Positions 34,787 through 47,311 of a DNA stretch of 64,000 bases are shown in pieces. The position numbers and the translations under genes were made by a program. The first letter of the stretch is position 1, and every line of letters starts with the position of its first letter. This DNA comes from Sipunculus nudus (taxonomy: Eukaryota > Annelida > Sipuncula > Golfingiida > Sipunculidae). Location: positions 71,534,453 to 71,598,452 of the forward strand of contig CM049311.1 in the NCBI GenBank assembly GCA_026874595.1, read 5' to 3'. The notes beneath the pieces are model-generated. The model was not told where the DNA came from. It worked only from the letters and a program-made list of their open reading frames with translations, and made no database searches.

Positions 34787-36650
34787 CTACAATAAGACAA
34801 TTGACAATTTTTACCAATCTGTGACAAAGTTAGATCAGGAAAAAAAACAAGGCACTAAAGAGAAACACGCACATTTTATAGTCTGGGCCCTGTACTCTGT
34901 AATGCCACATTGTCAAATTATGTGACTTAATTCAAGTAACTTCTTGCTGAAGCCAAAATCAATACTCTATATGAATAGTATATTTTGTGTTACTAATTCT
35001 GCACACACAATTAACTGATTATCATTCACCAAGGTTTATTATATATCCTCTAAATGTTTTGTTTGCATGGTAGCGCCAGTGGACTTACCAGTAGGTCTTA
35101 AATGAATCAAAGCTAACTCCATAAACAGATTTTCATGAAGAAAATACAAAGATAAGTTCAAATGATAACAAAATTTCATCATGTACATTTTCAAAATGAA
35201 ATTTTAAGTGTAAATATAACTAATTAATGTTAAACTTCTGTAACAGATCATTGACCAGTTTGCATTACTGGTAGATCCTCATGTTTTTAGTATATCAATT
35301 TTTATAGTTAATAAATTTTATTTATTTACAATAAAAGATATTATTAATTTGTTAAATAACAAATATCTTAAAATATTTATTCAGAATTTACAATTCTAAA
35401 ATGCACTATCCATTATTTACCCGTGAATTAGCTTATCAAGTTATGGATTAATTAGCATACTGATGGATTAAGTCATATTTTGTTACTTTTTGTTTAATCA
35501 TTAATTATATAAAAGTAAATTAATTTTCTTTCAATGTGAAATAACCACATGACATCTTTTTCGATTACTCCTTAAATTACTATTTTATGAACAGTTTTGT
35601 ACATTCGAGAGGAAATGGATTTACAATCACCGTATTTGATGTAATAAGCGCCCCTCCTGTAAAAAGGGCCTCCCACCCCCACACAAACACAGATTTTGGA
35701 GGAGATCACATTAAGAAAACTAAGGGAGGAGCCTTCCTAACCTCACTTTTCTCCCTAGCCATACAATATAATGTGGCATGACATAATGCTTTCATTTCTC
35801 CCAGCCAAGCTTAAAATTACTGTCCGTTTTTATTCTATCTCCGTCAGGCTTTATCATCCCATATAATAATAATATCAGTTGCACACAACAAAGTCAGTGG
35901 TCAAATGTGTCATAGATTACAATGACTGACTGTGTCCGTGAAGGTTGACCCTGCAGGTGGCCATTGGAATGTGCTGTGAAGTCAAACACTTATACATAAG
36001 TCACAGTGTTAGAGGATCGTAATGTACTTTGTAAGTTTGCAGGTATAGAAGCGGGGGGGCGCTTTTTAGGGTTAAAAAAAAATATAAGAAATAATTCAAT
36101 TCTGAGAGCACCTGGGAAGCTTAATACATCGAATATGGTAAAGCTGCTTTCCATTAGTGTAAACCTGAGAGGGAACACAAGCCTAATAATAACTGCTTCT
36201 ATGGTAATATCACTGGAGCATTTCCAAATACACCTCCGCAATTCAAAGGCCTATTGGGCAGCATTCTTTCTGGAATTCCTTTAAAATGGCATTATGAAGG
36301 TAGGCCATCCCTGTGTTTACAGCACATGCCTATAAAGCAAAGCCAGCCTGCTGAAGACACAGGTCATTTTCAGTGATGGTGGAGTGGATAGACTGGTAGA
36401 ATGTATAAATGAAATGCACATTACTGTTCATACATTGACACCTTTCAATTAATCACAATGACGTTTAAATTATAAGCAATGTGGGACAATGGAAATAAGG
36501 GATGTAGTGGGCAGTGATATGGGAATAATTGTACACCTGTGCCGGCCCAGGGTGCTCCTTCAGGGACGCAATACTGATCAGCATGCATGGCTGTATTATA
36601 TGACCTCCAGTGATCAGTAATAGGCTGCCTGCAGCTTGAAAATGCAAGTG
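34787..36650. other. Upstream of first VPS13 coding exon; no gene seen
   Basis: AT-rich sequence with short ORFs lacking domains or splice context. It should belong to the 5'-UTR intron or upstream region of VPS13. I see no CpG-rich promoter-like segment in it. Confidence 0.6.
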
Positions 36651-36654
36651 AATA

Positions 36655-37352
36655 CAATAGAACCTCCAAAAATTTAATAACTAGTCAAAAACTGTATTTT
36701 TTAAAATCAACAGTGAATACAGTGATTCAATCAATAGTGCTTACAGAAAAAAAATACATGTGCCATGGTAAAGGTTTGGCAACATTTAAGGTACTGATTT
36801 TACATTTATGCTAATGACTTAAAACATTTACAGATACTCTGATCTCATTTCTGGTACACAATTGAATATTGATTAAATAAAGGTATATCCTTGAAAATAT
36901 GTCTCTAGCTTCAATAGTTACCATGTTAAATTTTAAAAATATATTTTTTGTTGTTTTGATACGGTACCTAATGTTATGGTCCATAACCTTTATAAAACTA
37001 CATTATAATAACCAAATTTCAGGCACATCTAGGAAATATAAGGGAATATTTATGCTACAAAACAGACATGTGGTTTTGAAATTTATGGCAGTCGTGAAGT
37101 GTAACAATTGGTTTTCAAAGGAAAAGTGAGGTTTTTCCTTAATTACTTGAAGGAACAAATTTAGCTACCAAGTTTTGGGTCTGATAGGAACACTTAGGGA
37201 CATCTAACGTTATTTCGACTTTTCCATTTTTAGGTCTAATGGTTCTAAAACCTGGCAGCCTAATGAACAGACATACCAGTATGCTAAGACAGATGGACCG
37301 ATGGCAGACAATGGAACACAACTTTAGCAGAAGGAGTCTTATTGTCAGCTAA
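36655..37352 (+). mobile_element. Family-A dispersed repeat, copy 4, 3' half only
   Basis: It is similar to the 3' half of family A from AGAACCTCCAAAAATTTAAT through the GTGCCATGGTAAAG and GTTTTTCCTTAATTACTTGA blocks. It ends in a decayed GACAGATGGACC run, then TTATTGTCAGCTAAGC. The 5' half is missing. Confidence 0.55.
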
Positions 37353-38728
37353 GCAAGAAACACAGTTATACCTTTACTTATGCCAGTGCCTCCTTAAAAA
37401 GGCAGACAACTGTATATAGAATGGAGTATGGAATTTGGAACAAACTCGTATATCATTATATAGCATTTGCATTTGTGAACACTTATTTCATAAAGGGAAA
37501 ATCATTGGATATTTTAACATACAACATTTATTTCAAATCTTGAATTTTCAAGATATTTACCACAAGAATTTACTGGTCTCATCATTTATATTCCCGAGAA
37601 AGCCGATAATCAATCGCCTCATATCAATGCTTCAAGACTTTCCCTTGAAGAAGAGATAAAAATTTGAATTCAGAGCTGATGAAGCCAATGTAATCTGTGT
37701 TAACAAAGCCAATGGATTCCAGTGAAGACAGTCATTCTCTACTTCCAGACAACCGGCAATTCTACTTCCCAAAACTAGGAAATGCCATTATCCTGTTGGA
37801 CAAATAGGAAATCAAGATTAACAACCCTGAATCCATATGAGTGCATTCAATCCTTCAGCCCGAAAGATCTAATACCAAAATTATACTTGCTTGGCCAGTA
37901 AAAGACAGCTGCAAAGCCATGCTGTGTAAAATATATAAGAAATTTTACATGTTCTAGCATTTAAAGAGCTGAAACCCCTACCATTAAAGCTGATTGTTTC
38001 CTTGAGATGTTGTTAAATCCTAATCTCCTACATGGTAAGCTGGTGTATTTCCATGTTAATAGTCTTATTCTGTTGATTTATCTATCCATTTAAAATCACT
38101 ACTCTGTTTCTAAGCACAGAACCTGACAAGGAAATTGTCATCATTACACTTTAAAAAGCCTCCCGTCTACAACATAAATGCATTTTGATGTACCTGGACC
38201 AAAGTCAATGGTGAAATATAGGTCACTTTGTTCCGTACTCAAGCATAAAAGGAAAATTATACCCATGAAAGGTAGGCAAAACCATCAGAAAAGGAGTCAG
38301 TCCATTATCCTTCTAATGTTTCAATGCAACAGAGAGTTGCCGGCAGAATACGGGATAATAAGTTTACTTAGATGAAAACATATACACTAGTTAGTCTAGC
38401 AGGTAATAGTCACAATCTGGTAAAAAATCAGACAGGAAGATGATGAATTACAGGTCAAACTTTACCGCTTTACCTGAACATTATTTTTCTTTATTATAAA
38501 AATATTTTTTCTTGAAGCCTTTGCTGAGAATTTCCTTTAAATATTTTACCTGGCAGGAAAATCATTTTTATGTATTTTTGCTATATTTTTTTTTCTTTTT
38601 CCCTTCTTTCAGCATCTGCTCATTAGTAAACTAAATGACTCAAAACATTTTGTTTCTCCTTGTTAGTTGTGCTGTTAAGGCAAGAGAAATAATGTTTCTT
38701 ACTATGCAGAAGTATTTGGATATTCAAA
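37353..38728. other. No gene or recognised repeat
   Basis: AT-rich, with only short ORFs. I see nothing that I can name. Confidence 0.6.
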
Positions 38729-39841
38729 CTAGAATACGGGTAGTTGACAAGCGACTACGTGTAGCCGCCTAAATCAGAGTGGAACGGGTGAAGTGGGGCA
38801 TGGATTGAGTGGCAAGGGGAAATAGAGTGAAGTGTTGCATATAAGCATGGATGTCTACAGCCAAATAGTGTATGTAGGTTGCCCCCCCTACCACAAAATC
38901 CAGAATGCCGTCCAAGTTGTATACATATGCAAAATTTAAGGCAGATAAGTCAAACCACTACATGTATATGAGTGATTTTAGCCCGTGGCAGACAAACAGA
39001 TGGACACTGAGCAAAAATGGTTGCAGGTGGCGCCACCAGTTTTGCGTATGATAAAGAGCTATGTGAGAACTATACACATGCAAAACTTTGGCCCAATTGG
39101 TCAAACGGTTCCCGAGATATGAACTTGGATGTCTGCAGAGTAAACGTGAATGCAGGTGGCGCCACCTGTCATAAAATCAAGAGAGCTGTCGGGGATGTAT
39201 AAACCTGCAAAATTTTAGGCAGATATGTCAAACCACTGCCGAGATATGAGTGATTTTATCCCATGTCAGACAAACAGACGGGAGCTGTGCAAAAATGGCT
39301 GCAGGTGAAGCCACCAGTTTTGCTTATGATAAAGAGCTATGTGAGATCTATACACATGCAAAATTTTGGCCCAATCGGTCAAACGGTTCCCGAGATATGA
39401 GCTTGGATGTCTGCAGCGTAAACGTGAATGTAGGTGGCGCAACCTGTCATAAAATCAGAGAAACTATCCAGGATGTATACGCATGCCGAATTTCAATTGA
39501 ATTAGTCAAGTCACTGCAGAGATATGAGTGATTTTAACCCAAGGCAGATGAACAGATGGACACTGTGCAAACATGGTTGCAGGTGGCACCACCATTTTTT
39601 GTGTATGTTATAAAGCTCTCCAAGGGCTACATTTGTGCAAAAAAAAATTCCTGATCGGTCAAACGGTTCCCAAGATATGTGGGTTTATGTGTGGGAACAG
39701 ACGCACAAACGGACGCAGAGCGCAGAGGAAAGATCAGAGGTCAAAACAAAATCGGGGCGCAGCAGTTCACATGTGACCTGAACATAATCCTGGGTTTTGT
39801 AAAATTCTGCCCAGCGGTTACGGAGGAGTTCTCGAAAAATT
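38729..39841 (-). mobile_element. Helentron-like element (HINE), copy 3, left end lost
   Basis: The right end is intact in minus orientation: CTAG at 38,729-38,732, then hairpin GTAGTTG-ACAAG-CGACTAC (38,740-38,758), then a subterminal GCCGCC-type block. The core repeats with GGTGGCGCCACC (for example 39,155-39,166) follow. The copy stops after GGAGGAGTTCTC at about 39,841, before the CCG tract and left hairpin. Confidence 0.7.
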
Positions 39842-40003
39842 AAAGACCTAATATATGGTCAAAATTGTTTTTACAATGATCTAATCATTGAATATGACAA
39901 TCATTCAGGTGTCAGTCAATGAGAAGAATGAGGATCAAGGTCATATATGCAGCACTTTGTGTACTTCTCAGACTGATACTTAGTGAGAGCACAGTTTCTG
40001 GTA

Positions 40004-40474
40004 TTAAAGGGGCCCAATCACCTATCTGACCTTTATTAACTAAAGGTAATCCCTTGGAGCTTATATAAAAATTGGCCATAACACATGGATATCACCGCAC
40101 ACAGGCTGCTTGTTTTGTTTATATCAAAGTGTTTATAATATGCGGTGGCCCACCAAAATAATCAAAACAAATTCAACAAGGGCATCTGGCAGCAAGTCAG
40201 ATAAACCAGAGCTTTGCAAATGGCATCTTTAACAAGTTACCTTTCTACATATGCATATATGCAACCTACCACCTTAGGTTTCATTTATTTCCAGTTTGTC
40301 TATATTGCTGCGTTTACAAATATGTTGATGATAAACAAGTTCATACAGCCATCACATGGTGTTATAAGAACATTTCACTACCAAAATTCCCCTTAGATCA
40401 TTAATATATATACAGAGGAAGCCAGAAATCACATAAATTCTGTTTCCAAAGGTAAGTGAATGGGCACCTTTAAA
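40004..40474. mobile_element. TTTAAAGGGGCC MITE, copy 3
   Basis: The left end is ATTAAAGGGGCCCAATCACC. The right end, inverted, is TTTAAAGGTGCCCATTCACT. It has the best-matching arms of the three copies. Its interior shares AATCCCTTGGA and CCACCAAAATAATC with copy 1. Confidence 0.6.
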
Positions 40475-41189
40475 GTCTGCACTGACAAGATGTCATTCTG
40501 GTTAAATAAACTGAAACCAAAAGCACTGGAAGTACCTTCACATTCTACACAGATATAACTACTATACAGCTCTGCAATGCAAGATGTATCATAATAGGCT
40601 CATATGTTATCATATAAGTCATGACGTGTAATAATGCAAAAATAAATTTCACAATGATTCACCAATAGATGATGAAGCTCTATTTAGACAAGTGAATCAT
40701 ATGTATACTCCAACAGCTGTCACTAACCTTCAATTGTGTTTGCAGTGGAAAATGCAGGTATCAACATAAGACAAAAGCACAACATGTGTCACACACCACA
40801 CTGAAACAAAACATCACCAACTAAGGGGATTTTCACCATCTGCTGGTACATTATAATGTTTCAATAACAGAACATCCTAGTAAAAGAATCAGCAGTATAA
40901 GATCATGTTGTAAGCTTAAACTTGTATAATAACTTGTTAAAACAAGCAACTATGTGTATCCACAAAATACACTGGCTTGGACAGAGTGAGGCAAGGAAAA
41001 TCTCCTGACATGCAAGCTCTCAGAATTTCTGGCAGTAGACATGCTAAATATCCAGAGACTTTTAAAATATACCACCTTTCAATAAGTCTTTTCTTATGAA
41101 ATGTATCTCTTGACATTGCATATATAGGTAGTGCCACAATTCATAGTCAGTGGATACTGATGAATGAGAATGTGAAAATTTATGTATGA

Positions 41190-41465
41190 TTTTCACTCAA
41201 AATAGATGCTTGAATAGACTCCACACAGAAACAATAGTAGGTGACACCACAAATCTTGTGTACAACACAAATCTTGTGTATAAGAAAGCTTTCCAAGCTC
41301 TATGGACATATACAATTTCAGGCCAAAACAACAAAAAGTTTCTGATGAATGTGCAATTTTCACCAAAAACAGACACATGGATGAATGTTATGCAAAAGCA
41401 ATGGTAGGTAGTCTTGTGAATCAGATAAATCCACCTAGATCTATGAACAAGCAAAATTTAAGATA
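41190..41465 (+). repeat. Old 140-bp-type tandem repeat, about two units
   Basis: Diverged units have GTAGGTGACACCACAAATCT, then AAGCTTTCCAAGCTCTATGG, then CAATTTCAGGCCAA. They match the layout of the 12.5-14.5 kb array. The palindrome has decayed to GGTGACACCAC. Confidence 0.55.
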
Positions 41466-41514
41466 TTGATACATCAAACAACTCCTAAGATAAAATTTTG
41501 GCATAATTACTTTA

Positions 41515-41965
41515 TTAATTAAACATTCATAATGAATTTATTCAAAACTCATCAAATACACAGTTATCACAGCAATAAAACAAAGAAATCTGATGACCTA
41601 CAATCTCATTGAATACACACAACTTTCGCAAAGAACTGTGCTGAGGTAAGAGTCTGCTTTGACCTCTGAATGGATTTTAACAAGGATCAAACTCAGGCAA
41701 GATATATCTTGGTTAATATAAATATGTTTGTGTTTCATCAATAAACATCATATTCCTGATAAGTTATGAAGGCCACCCCACAAAGAAGCCTGGTGACCTC
41801 ATTAAACGTGTATTGATTTTGCCAAGAATTGAACTTATAAATTATAATCTTTGGGTAGTCTCTTGGTAATACTGAGTTTCATGAAAATCAATCATATATT
41901 TGTGAGTTACTGCAGTGACACAAAAAGATAATGGATGGAATGACGGACAGACATAATCCATTTTA
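41515..41965 (+). repeat. Dispersed repeat shared with 45,085-45,290
   Basis: It shares ATTAAACATTCAT, CAACAAAGAA.TCTG.TGA, TTGATTTTG.CAAGAATT and GAGTTT.ATGAAAA in the same order with the later copy. It ends near GGACAGACATAATCC. The class is unknown. Confidence 0.5.
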
Positions 41966-44900
41966 GACAGACTTATGATTAACAACTTAGTATATACAAC
42001 TCAGTTACTGAGACTTTAAATGCTTTATCACTTATCACTTCAGTTGACAGCTGTCATGATAAAGCATTGAAAATCTGAATAACTCTCCCTATTTAACTGA
42101 ACTAAGATTTGCATTTGTTTAGGTTTATAAAGTATTTTATACCAACAGAAACCGAAACTGCTTTCTTCTTTTTACTACACTTAACAACAGGCTGTAAGCA
42201 TCATACCATGATCTCATAATCAATTAACACAGCGTTATTTTTAGGGTAAATATTAACTCCATGATATATACAAATGGAGTTCTGAAAATAAATTAGCCAT
42301 CTCCTTGCTGGAAGAAAAGACCTTAACACTACTCGGGAGCACGTTCAAATATCAGATATGGGCAAGAACTTGCCCATTCAATTTCCTCCTAATTGGTCTA
42401 TCCAGTCCTGGCCCGCCTAAGTTTTTATTCTACAGGAAGAACTGCTGGTATTCATTATACATCAATGAATGAAATAATGAGCCTTGGGGATACTGTAAGC
42501 GAAAAACAACAAAAAAATATGGGCCTAAGGCTGATGCATAGGATCTTTGATTGATGGTGAGGTTCTGCGACAAAGTCCAGTAGAGAAGTGTCACTTATAT
42601 TGATCTGTTGTGTACTTTCCCATGTATGGCAATGCACATTGACTATGCCTACTAAATTTTATAACTCCTAAAGATGGTTATTTGCAATTTTGACAGTCCT
42701 GAAGAAGGATGCAAGTGGTAATTCCTATGGGTTTGTTTATCATTTTCAGTTCTCCATTATTAATTTCACAAGCAAGGTAATACAAGACAAAATAGTTAAT
42801 ATGCTGATTATAAATAGGCCTGACATAATGCAAAAAAATAGTTACATAATATGTCATCAAGGAAAATCTTTGTTAGGGTTGCAGAAATTTTATATCCCTT
42901 CATAACATTTAGATATACAGACTGGTATAAAGGAAACACAATGGTTTAATAAGTGTCATGATTTGTACATTGTCAATGAAGGATGACTTTTTTAATATAA
43001 ATTGCAAACAATATGGTCTTATTTCATATACAAGCCCCTAGGTCTCATGTCTCCAATATTCTCTTCTGCAATACTGATCATATTGGCATTAATTCAAATT
43101 TCAATATGTTCCACAAAAACTGCTCCTCAGACAAACTCGAGTAAATGATGGGGATCAGATTGATTCACTGTTGTTTCATGCTGTAGCCAGGAGAGAGTTA
43201 TCAAAGCCCTTGTAAAAAAATAGCAATAAACCATACATTGAAGGATTTATTGAGAGAAGGATGTGCAGTATACTAGAAATAAAGTATGTTCTGACATGAT
43301 CATCGGATGCTTAAAACAGACTACATGTAAATGAAATCTTCCCTTTGAACTATAAACAAATAAATGTCCTTTCTTTATACTTATAATAATATTAAATTAA
43401 TTTTCTTTTCAGACTGATCAAATATCAAGTTAATATCAGTTTTTCACTGCATTTATAAATGTTTAGTCAATAAGGTACAATTCCACATTTTTATATATAC
43501 CCCCAGTCGTCCTGTACATGTATTAAGCCAGTTCCAGTGTATTTGTATGGGTAATATTATTAAAGGAACTGTCTGTATGCTTCTAAGACACCTGGACATG
43601 TGTGATTTTCACCTGTAGGTAAAAGCTCTCAGGTGTAACAAGAACTACACATCAAAGACCCTTCTGCTTCAAGGCATCTGGCATAATAATTAAGGATATT
43701 CAGGTTGCCATAGTTACCCATCACATCTATCAGTCACCAATCAGCTCTGACAGACTTACAACACATGCAGAATTACCATGCAGTCTTCAAATGATTGTCA
43801 GAAACTTTGACACACCAAGATGAAGAGCTTATATATTGATATATATGCACCTTGTCAATGTAGGAAGAATTAAATTGCTCATACTGCAATGGATACCGAA
43901 TGGATTGTTTTGTAATCATAAAGATAAAAAAATTGTGAAATCATATCACAAAAAATAACTCTGCATGGAAAAATAAATATTGTCATAATGTGAAACTGGG
44001 GACACAATATACATGTTTTGACAGAATTTGTAAATGAGTTTCTGTTCTCAAATAAAATCAAGAGGATTCCCTCCCTCGGCAACCAAGAACTGGGTAAAAA
44101 GCCAGGCATAAGTCACCATTAAGTTATTGGCCAAGTTATATCACAAATTATTAACAGGCCAGGCATGTTATCAACCTGATACAGAGCCCAATTATGACAT
44201 GAGCAATACGACACATCATTCAAGGCTCAGATCACTGATCAGATGTTACAGCCGGTATATCTAGATTTAATACAGTAGGCTTGTATCATAGTGTATTATC
44301 AGCCACACACTCAATGATGCAATGCTCCATTGAAAATTGACAAGCATCACAACTTGTGAGATGTTGAATAAGCCAGTTAATGCCACATAACTAGTAACTT
44401 TACACATGACAGGTGATAATATTGACTCATATATTATTTCAACTAGTGTGTATCTTTTTGTATTTGTGTACAAGGTCCTGGTAAAGAATTTAAATTACAG
44501 ATGAGTCAGCTGATGAAATTATTCAAAACAAGGAGAATGCACAAGATCAAGAATCAGAAATCTTATTTGTATCATAAGTAATACGTCATATTCCACTGAA
44601 GGAGAAAATTTTCTGAGGTTAGGTCCACAGACTTTTGGTAACAGGTTGTCTACTGAATGAGGATGAGGGTTGTCATACAATATGAATGCAAAAGCATCAC
44701 ATCCCTGTTATTGAGACATTAAACTGAACCTCTGAGTATCTATTGAGATTTCACCACTTCCACTTTGAGGCTCTACTAGCAAGGATCAAACTGGGGATCT
44801 TTCATGTGTTGAGAAGGCTGATTTAGCCATATTCCAAGAAATGTTCTGACAAAGCAATGCGCAAGATGGGCAGACCTAACTAATAAGTTCATTTTAATGG

Positions 44901-45084
44901 CAAATGCAAACAGTAAACAATTAAAATATCAGCCAAATAGGACCATTTAAACAGAGGAAGGTTCATAAAGAAATAAACATCATGAGAAACACAGTGTTTT
45001 ACACACACAGGTCAAGAATACATTGATTGTTATTTCAATACAGCTATATATACAGATTGTATTGAGACATCCTAGCCTCTCTTA
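41966..45084. other. No gene or recognised repeat
   Basis: About 3.1 kb, AT-rich, with short ORFs without domains. One weak tRNA-like B box at about 44,790 on the minus strand is too poor to call. Confidence 0.5.
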
Positions 45085-45290
45085 AATTAAACATTCATGC
45101 TAAATTTCATCAAAACCATCAAAATAAAGGTGTCACAACAGTTCAACAAAGAAGTCTGGTGAGTTCTTACCTCTTTAAATATGTTGATTTTGTCAAGAAT
45201 TAAATTCTACTGGTAAATATTTACAGTGAGTTTTATGAAAACCCATATGGTTTTTAGTCACACTGCCATTCCCTCTTGTGGTTGTACATA
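45085..45290 (+). repeat. Dispersed repeat, second copy of 41,515-41,965
   Basis: A shorter copy with the same block order as the 41.5-kb copy. It is non-coding. Confidence 0.5.
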
Positions 45291-46520
45291 CCACATTTTT
45301 ATAAGAAGAATGCAACACATATTTCATGTTAATTTTCATACTAATACTAATACTAATAAATTTAGTTTCATCGGCTCAGGTCACATACATTAATGGAAAT
45401 GTTCCAGAATTAAATATACAATTTGCCACCAGTTGCATTAAGATTAAGACAAAAGCAGAAGATTACTATAGTATAGGGCACCATTTTTTTAAGCTTGACC
45501 CTAACTAGAGAGTCAAATTTATGACAAGTATCAAGATAAACAGCATCCATGCATTTCTACTTTTTATATACATACATATATAAATTAGAAACCTCAACAG
45601 TATGGGCTGATTAAGTACACTTACATGAGCAAAATCTTTTTTGATACTAGTATACAACTAGGATGGACAATGGTACATCTATTGCAAATATGATAATTTT
45701 ATATGCGCAACCTGATAGTGAAACATGATACTTTGTCACTCTTTTCAAATCTAAAGAGGACTCAGAATCGTAATTAAAATACAGCACATAGTCATGAGGC
45801 AGATCTCACAGATAGTTCCTCCTAATACCTCCAAATCCAACTTTGGCTCAGCCTGTTCATAATTGGCCAGTGACCTTCTGCAAGCAAAGGTATTGATCTT
45901 AGCGCAGATGCAGAGTAGCGGTGAGGATAGGCAATATTTATCACCATGGCGGCTTGAGATATCTGAACAGCTTTTCTGTTACTGCTAACCCTTCAATGGT
46001 CACTCTATGACAAGCCAGTGCAGTGGTTTATTTACACCTTCATCAAATAAGCAATCCGCAGGTAAATGTTGTCTATAATTTACAATGACAGGAACTTTAT
46101 ACAGTTACATTAACACTAAGAAAATTGCAAGATTTTAGTATATATGAATTAAATGAATAGTAATGAAATGATGAAAATTAAGAATTATGACTAACAAGTT
46201 GTAATGTCCAGATCAGATGATCATATTAGTCAGAGGTATCTGCACAAAAATCTGCAGTGCTACCATTTAAACAACATATAATTTTATTTTACAATCATGA
46301 TCATGGAGGCTACAGATTGTCTGGAAATTCCTTGGCTGTTTGAAAGAGAGAAAGAGAGAGAGAGGCAGACAGACTGACAAACAGTTACACAGACTGACAG
46401 AGACTGTTAATATTATTTTACAGCTTGAAAGTAGGGTCAAAGGACCATGGACATATATCTACAAAACTTGACTGTTGCCAGAGACATCAAACCCATACCA
46501 AGAGTTATGGTGTACACTGC
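45291..46520. other. No gene recognised
   Basis: AT-rich except for a mixed-composition stretch at 45,830-46,060 that contains CACCATGGCGGC (a YY1-like word). A GA/GACA-rich simple repeat lies at 46,344-46,400. Confidence 0.5.
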
Positions 46521-46650
46521 TGTCATAGTTCAACAAACCCAGCCCAGGCCATCTACAGTTAAAGCATCAAGCATGAAGTAACACCTGTCATAGTTCAACA
46601 AACCCAGCCCAGGCCATCTACAGTTAAAGCATCAAGCATGAAGTAACACC
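46521..46650 (+). repeat. Perfect 65-bp tandem duplication
   Basis: The block starting TGTCATAGTTCAACAAACCC is repeated head to tail at 46,521 and 46,586 with no differences seen. This indicates a recent event. Confidence 0.9.
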
Positions 46651-47079
46651 CATTAGTACCCCTATTTTAATATAATTACCATACTGACCATGTCACCATG
46701 GGATAATATCCTGTGAATCAAAAAAACATTTTAGTGTGAATCAGAATGCCTCAAAAATTTAATCTTTACCCTCCATAAAGTTCAACAAATTCTGTTCAGT
46801 TCTTTTCACATAAATCTTCAGACAGATAAACAGATTAGATGGTAAAGTATAACACCTCTTGCCACCTGGTGGAGGTGATAAAAAAAAAATAGTTTCCCAT
46901 GGAGACAGCATTGAGAACTGGCAGACACAAGTTTCACTATATATCAATCCTGAAGCTGTTCTTTCAATCACTTCGCTTCCAGTTTGTGAATTACAAATGA
47001 CGGCATGAACAAAAGGAAGACCAGCCAGCCAACATTACATCAAAGAATCATTTCAACCACTCAGGCTTTACTGTGTCAG

Positions 47080-47235
47080 GCATGTCTCATTGCTCCTACC
47101 TTCCAAAGCCATGTTTTCCTTATGAGTCTGCCAAGAGACGTTCCTGCCCTAAGATTCGTGCAAGAGCAGCTGCAAATTCCTCATTACATGCAAGTAGCAT
47201 GGACCACCATCAGTTTTATCCAGTACATTTTCTCA
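47080..47235 (+). CDS. Possible protein-coding exon of unknown gene
   Basis: An acceptor-like TTTACTGTGTCAG is followed by 154 open bases from ATG at 47,082, then A|GTAAGT, a strong donor. The encoded piece is MSHCSYLPKPCFPYESAKRR, then SCPKIRARAAANSSLHASSM, then DHHQFYPVHFL. Its base composition is less AT-rich than its surroundings, and it sits in a region without recognised repeats. I do not recognise the protein, no partner exon was found, and the strand is opposite to VPS13. It could be a chance open frame. Confidence 0.3.
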
Positions 47236-47311
47236 GTAAGTACTTAATTAAGACAGTCAGAGGTTGGTGAAATGTTGCAAAGCTTGTACAGGATCTATGA
47301 ACATTCAAGAA

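Noticed and set aside
44750-44830. tRNA-like B box on the minus strand
   Set aside because: Only a partial B box; no T-arm pairing and no A box.
45940-45960. YY1-like CCATGGCGGC word as a promoter of VPS13
   Set aside because: A single word with no CpG context, donor site or transcript evidence nearby.
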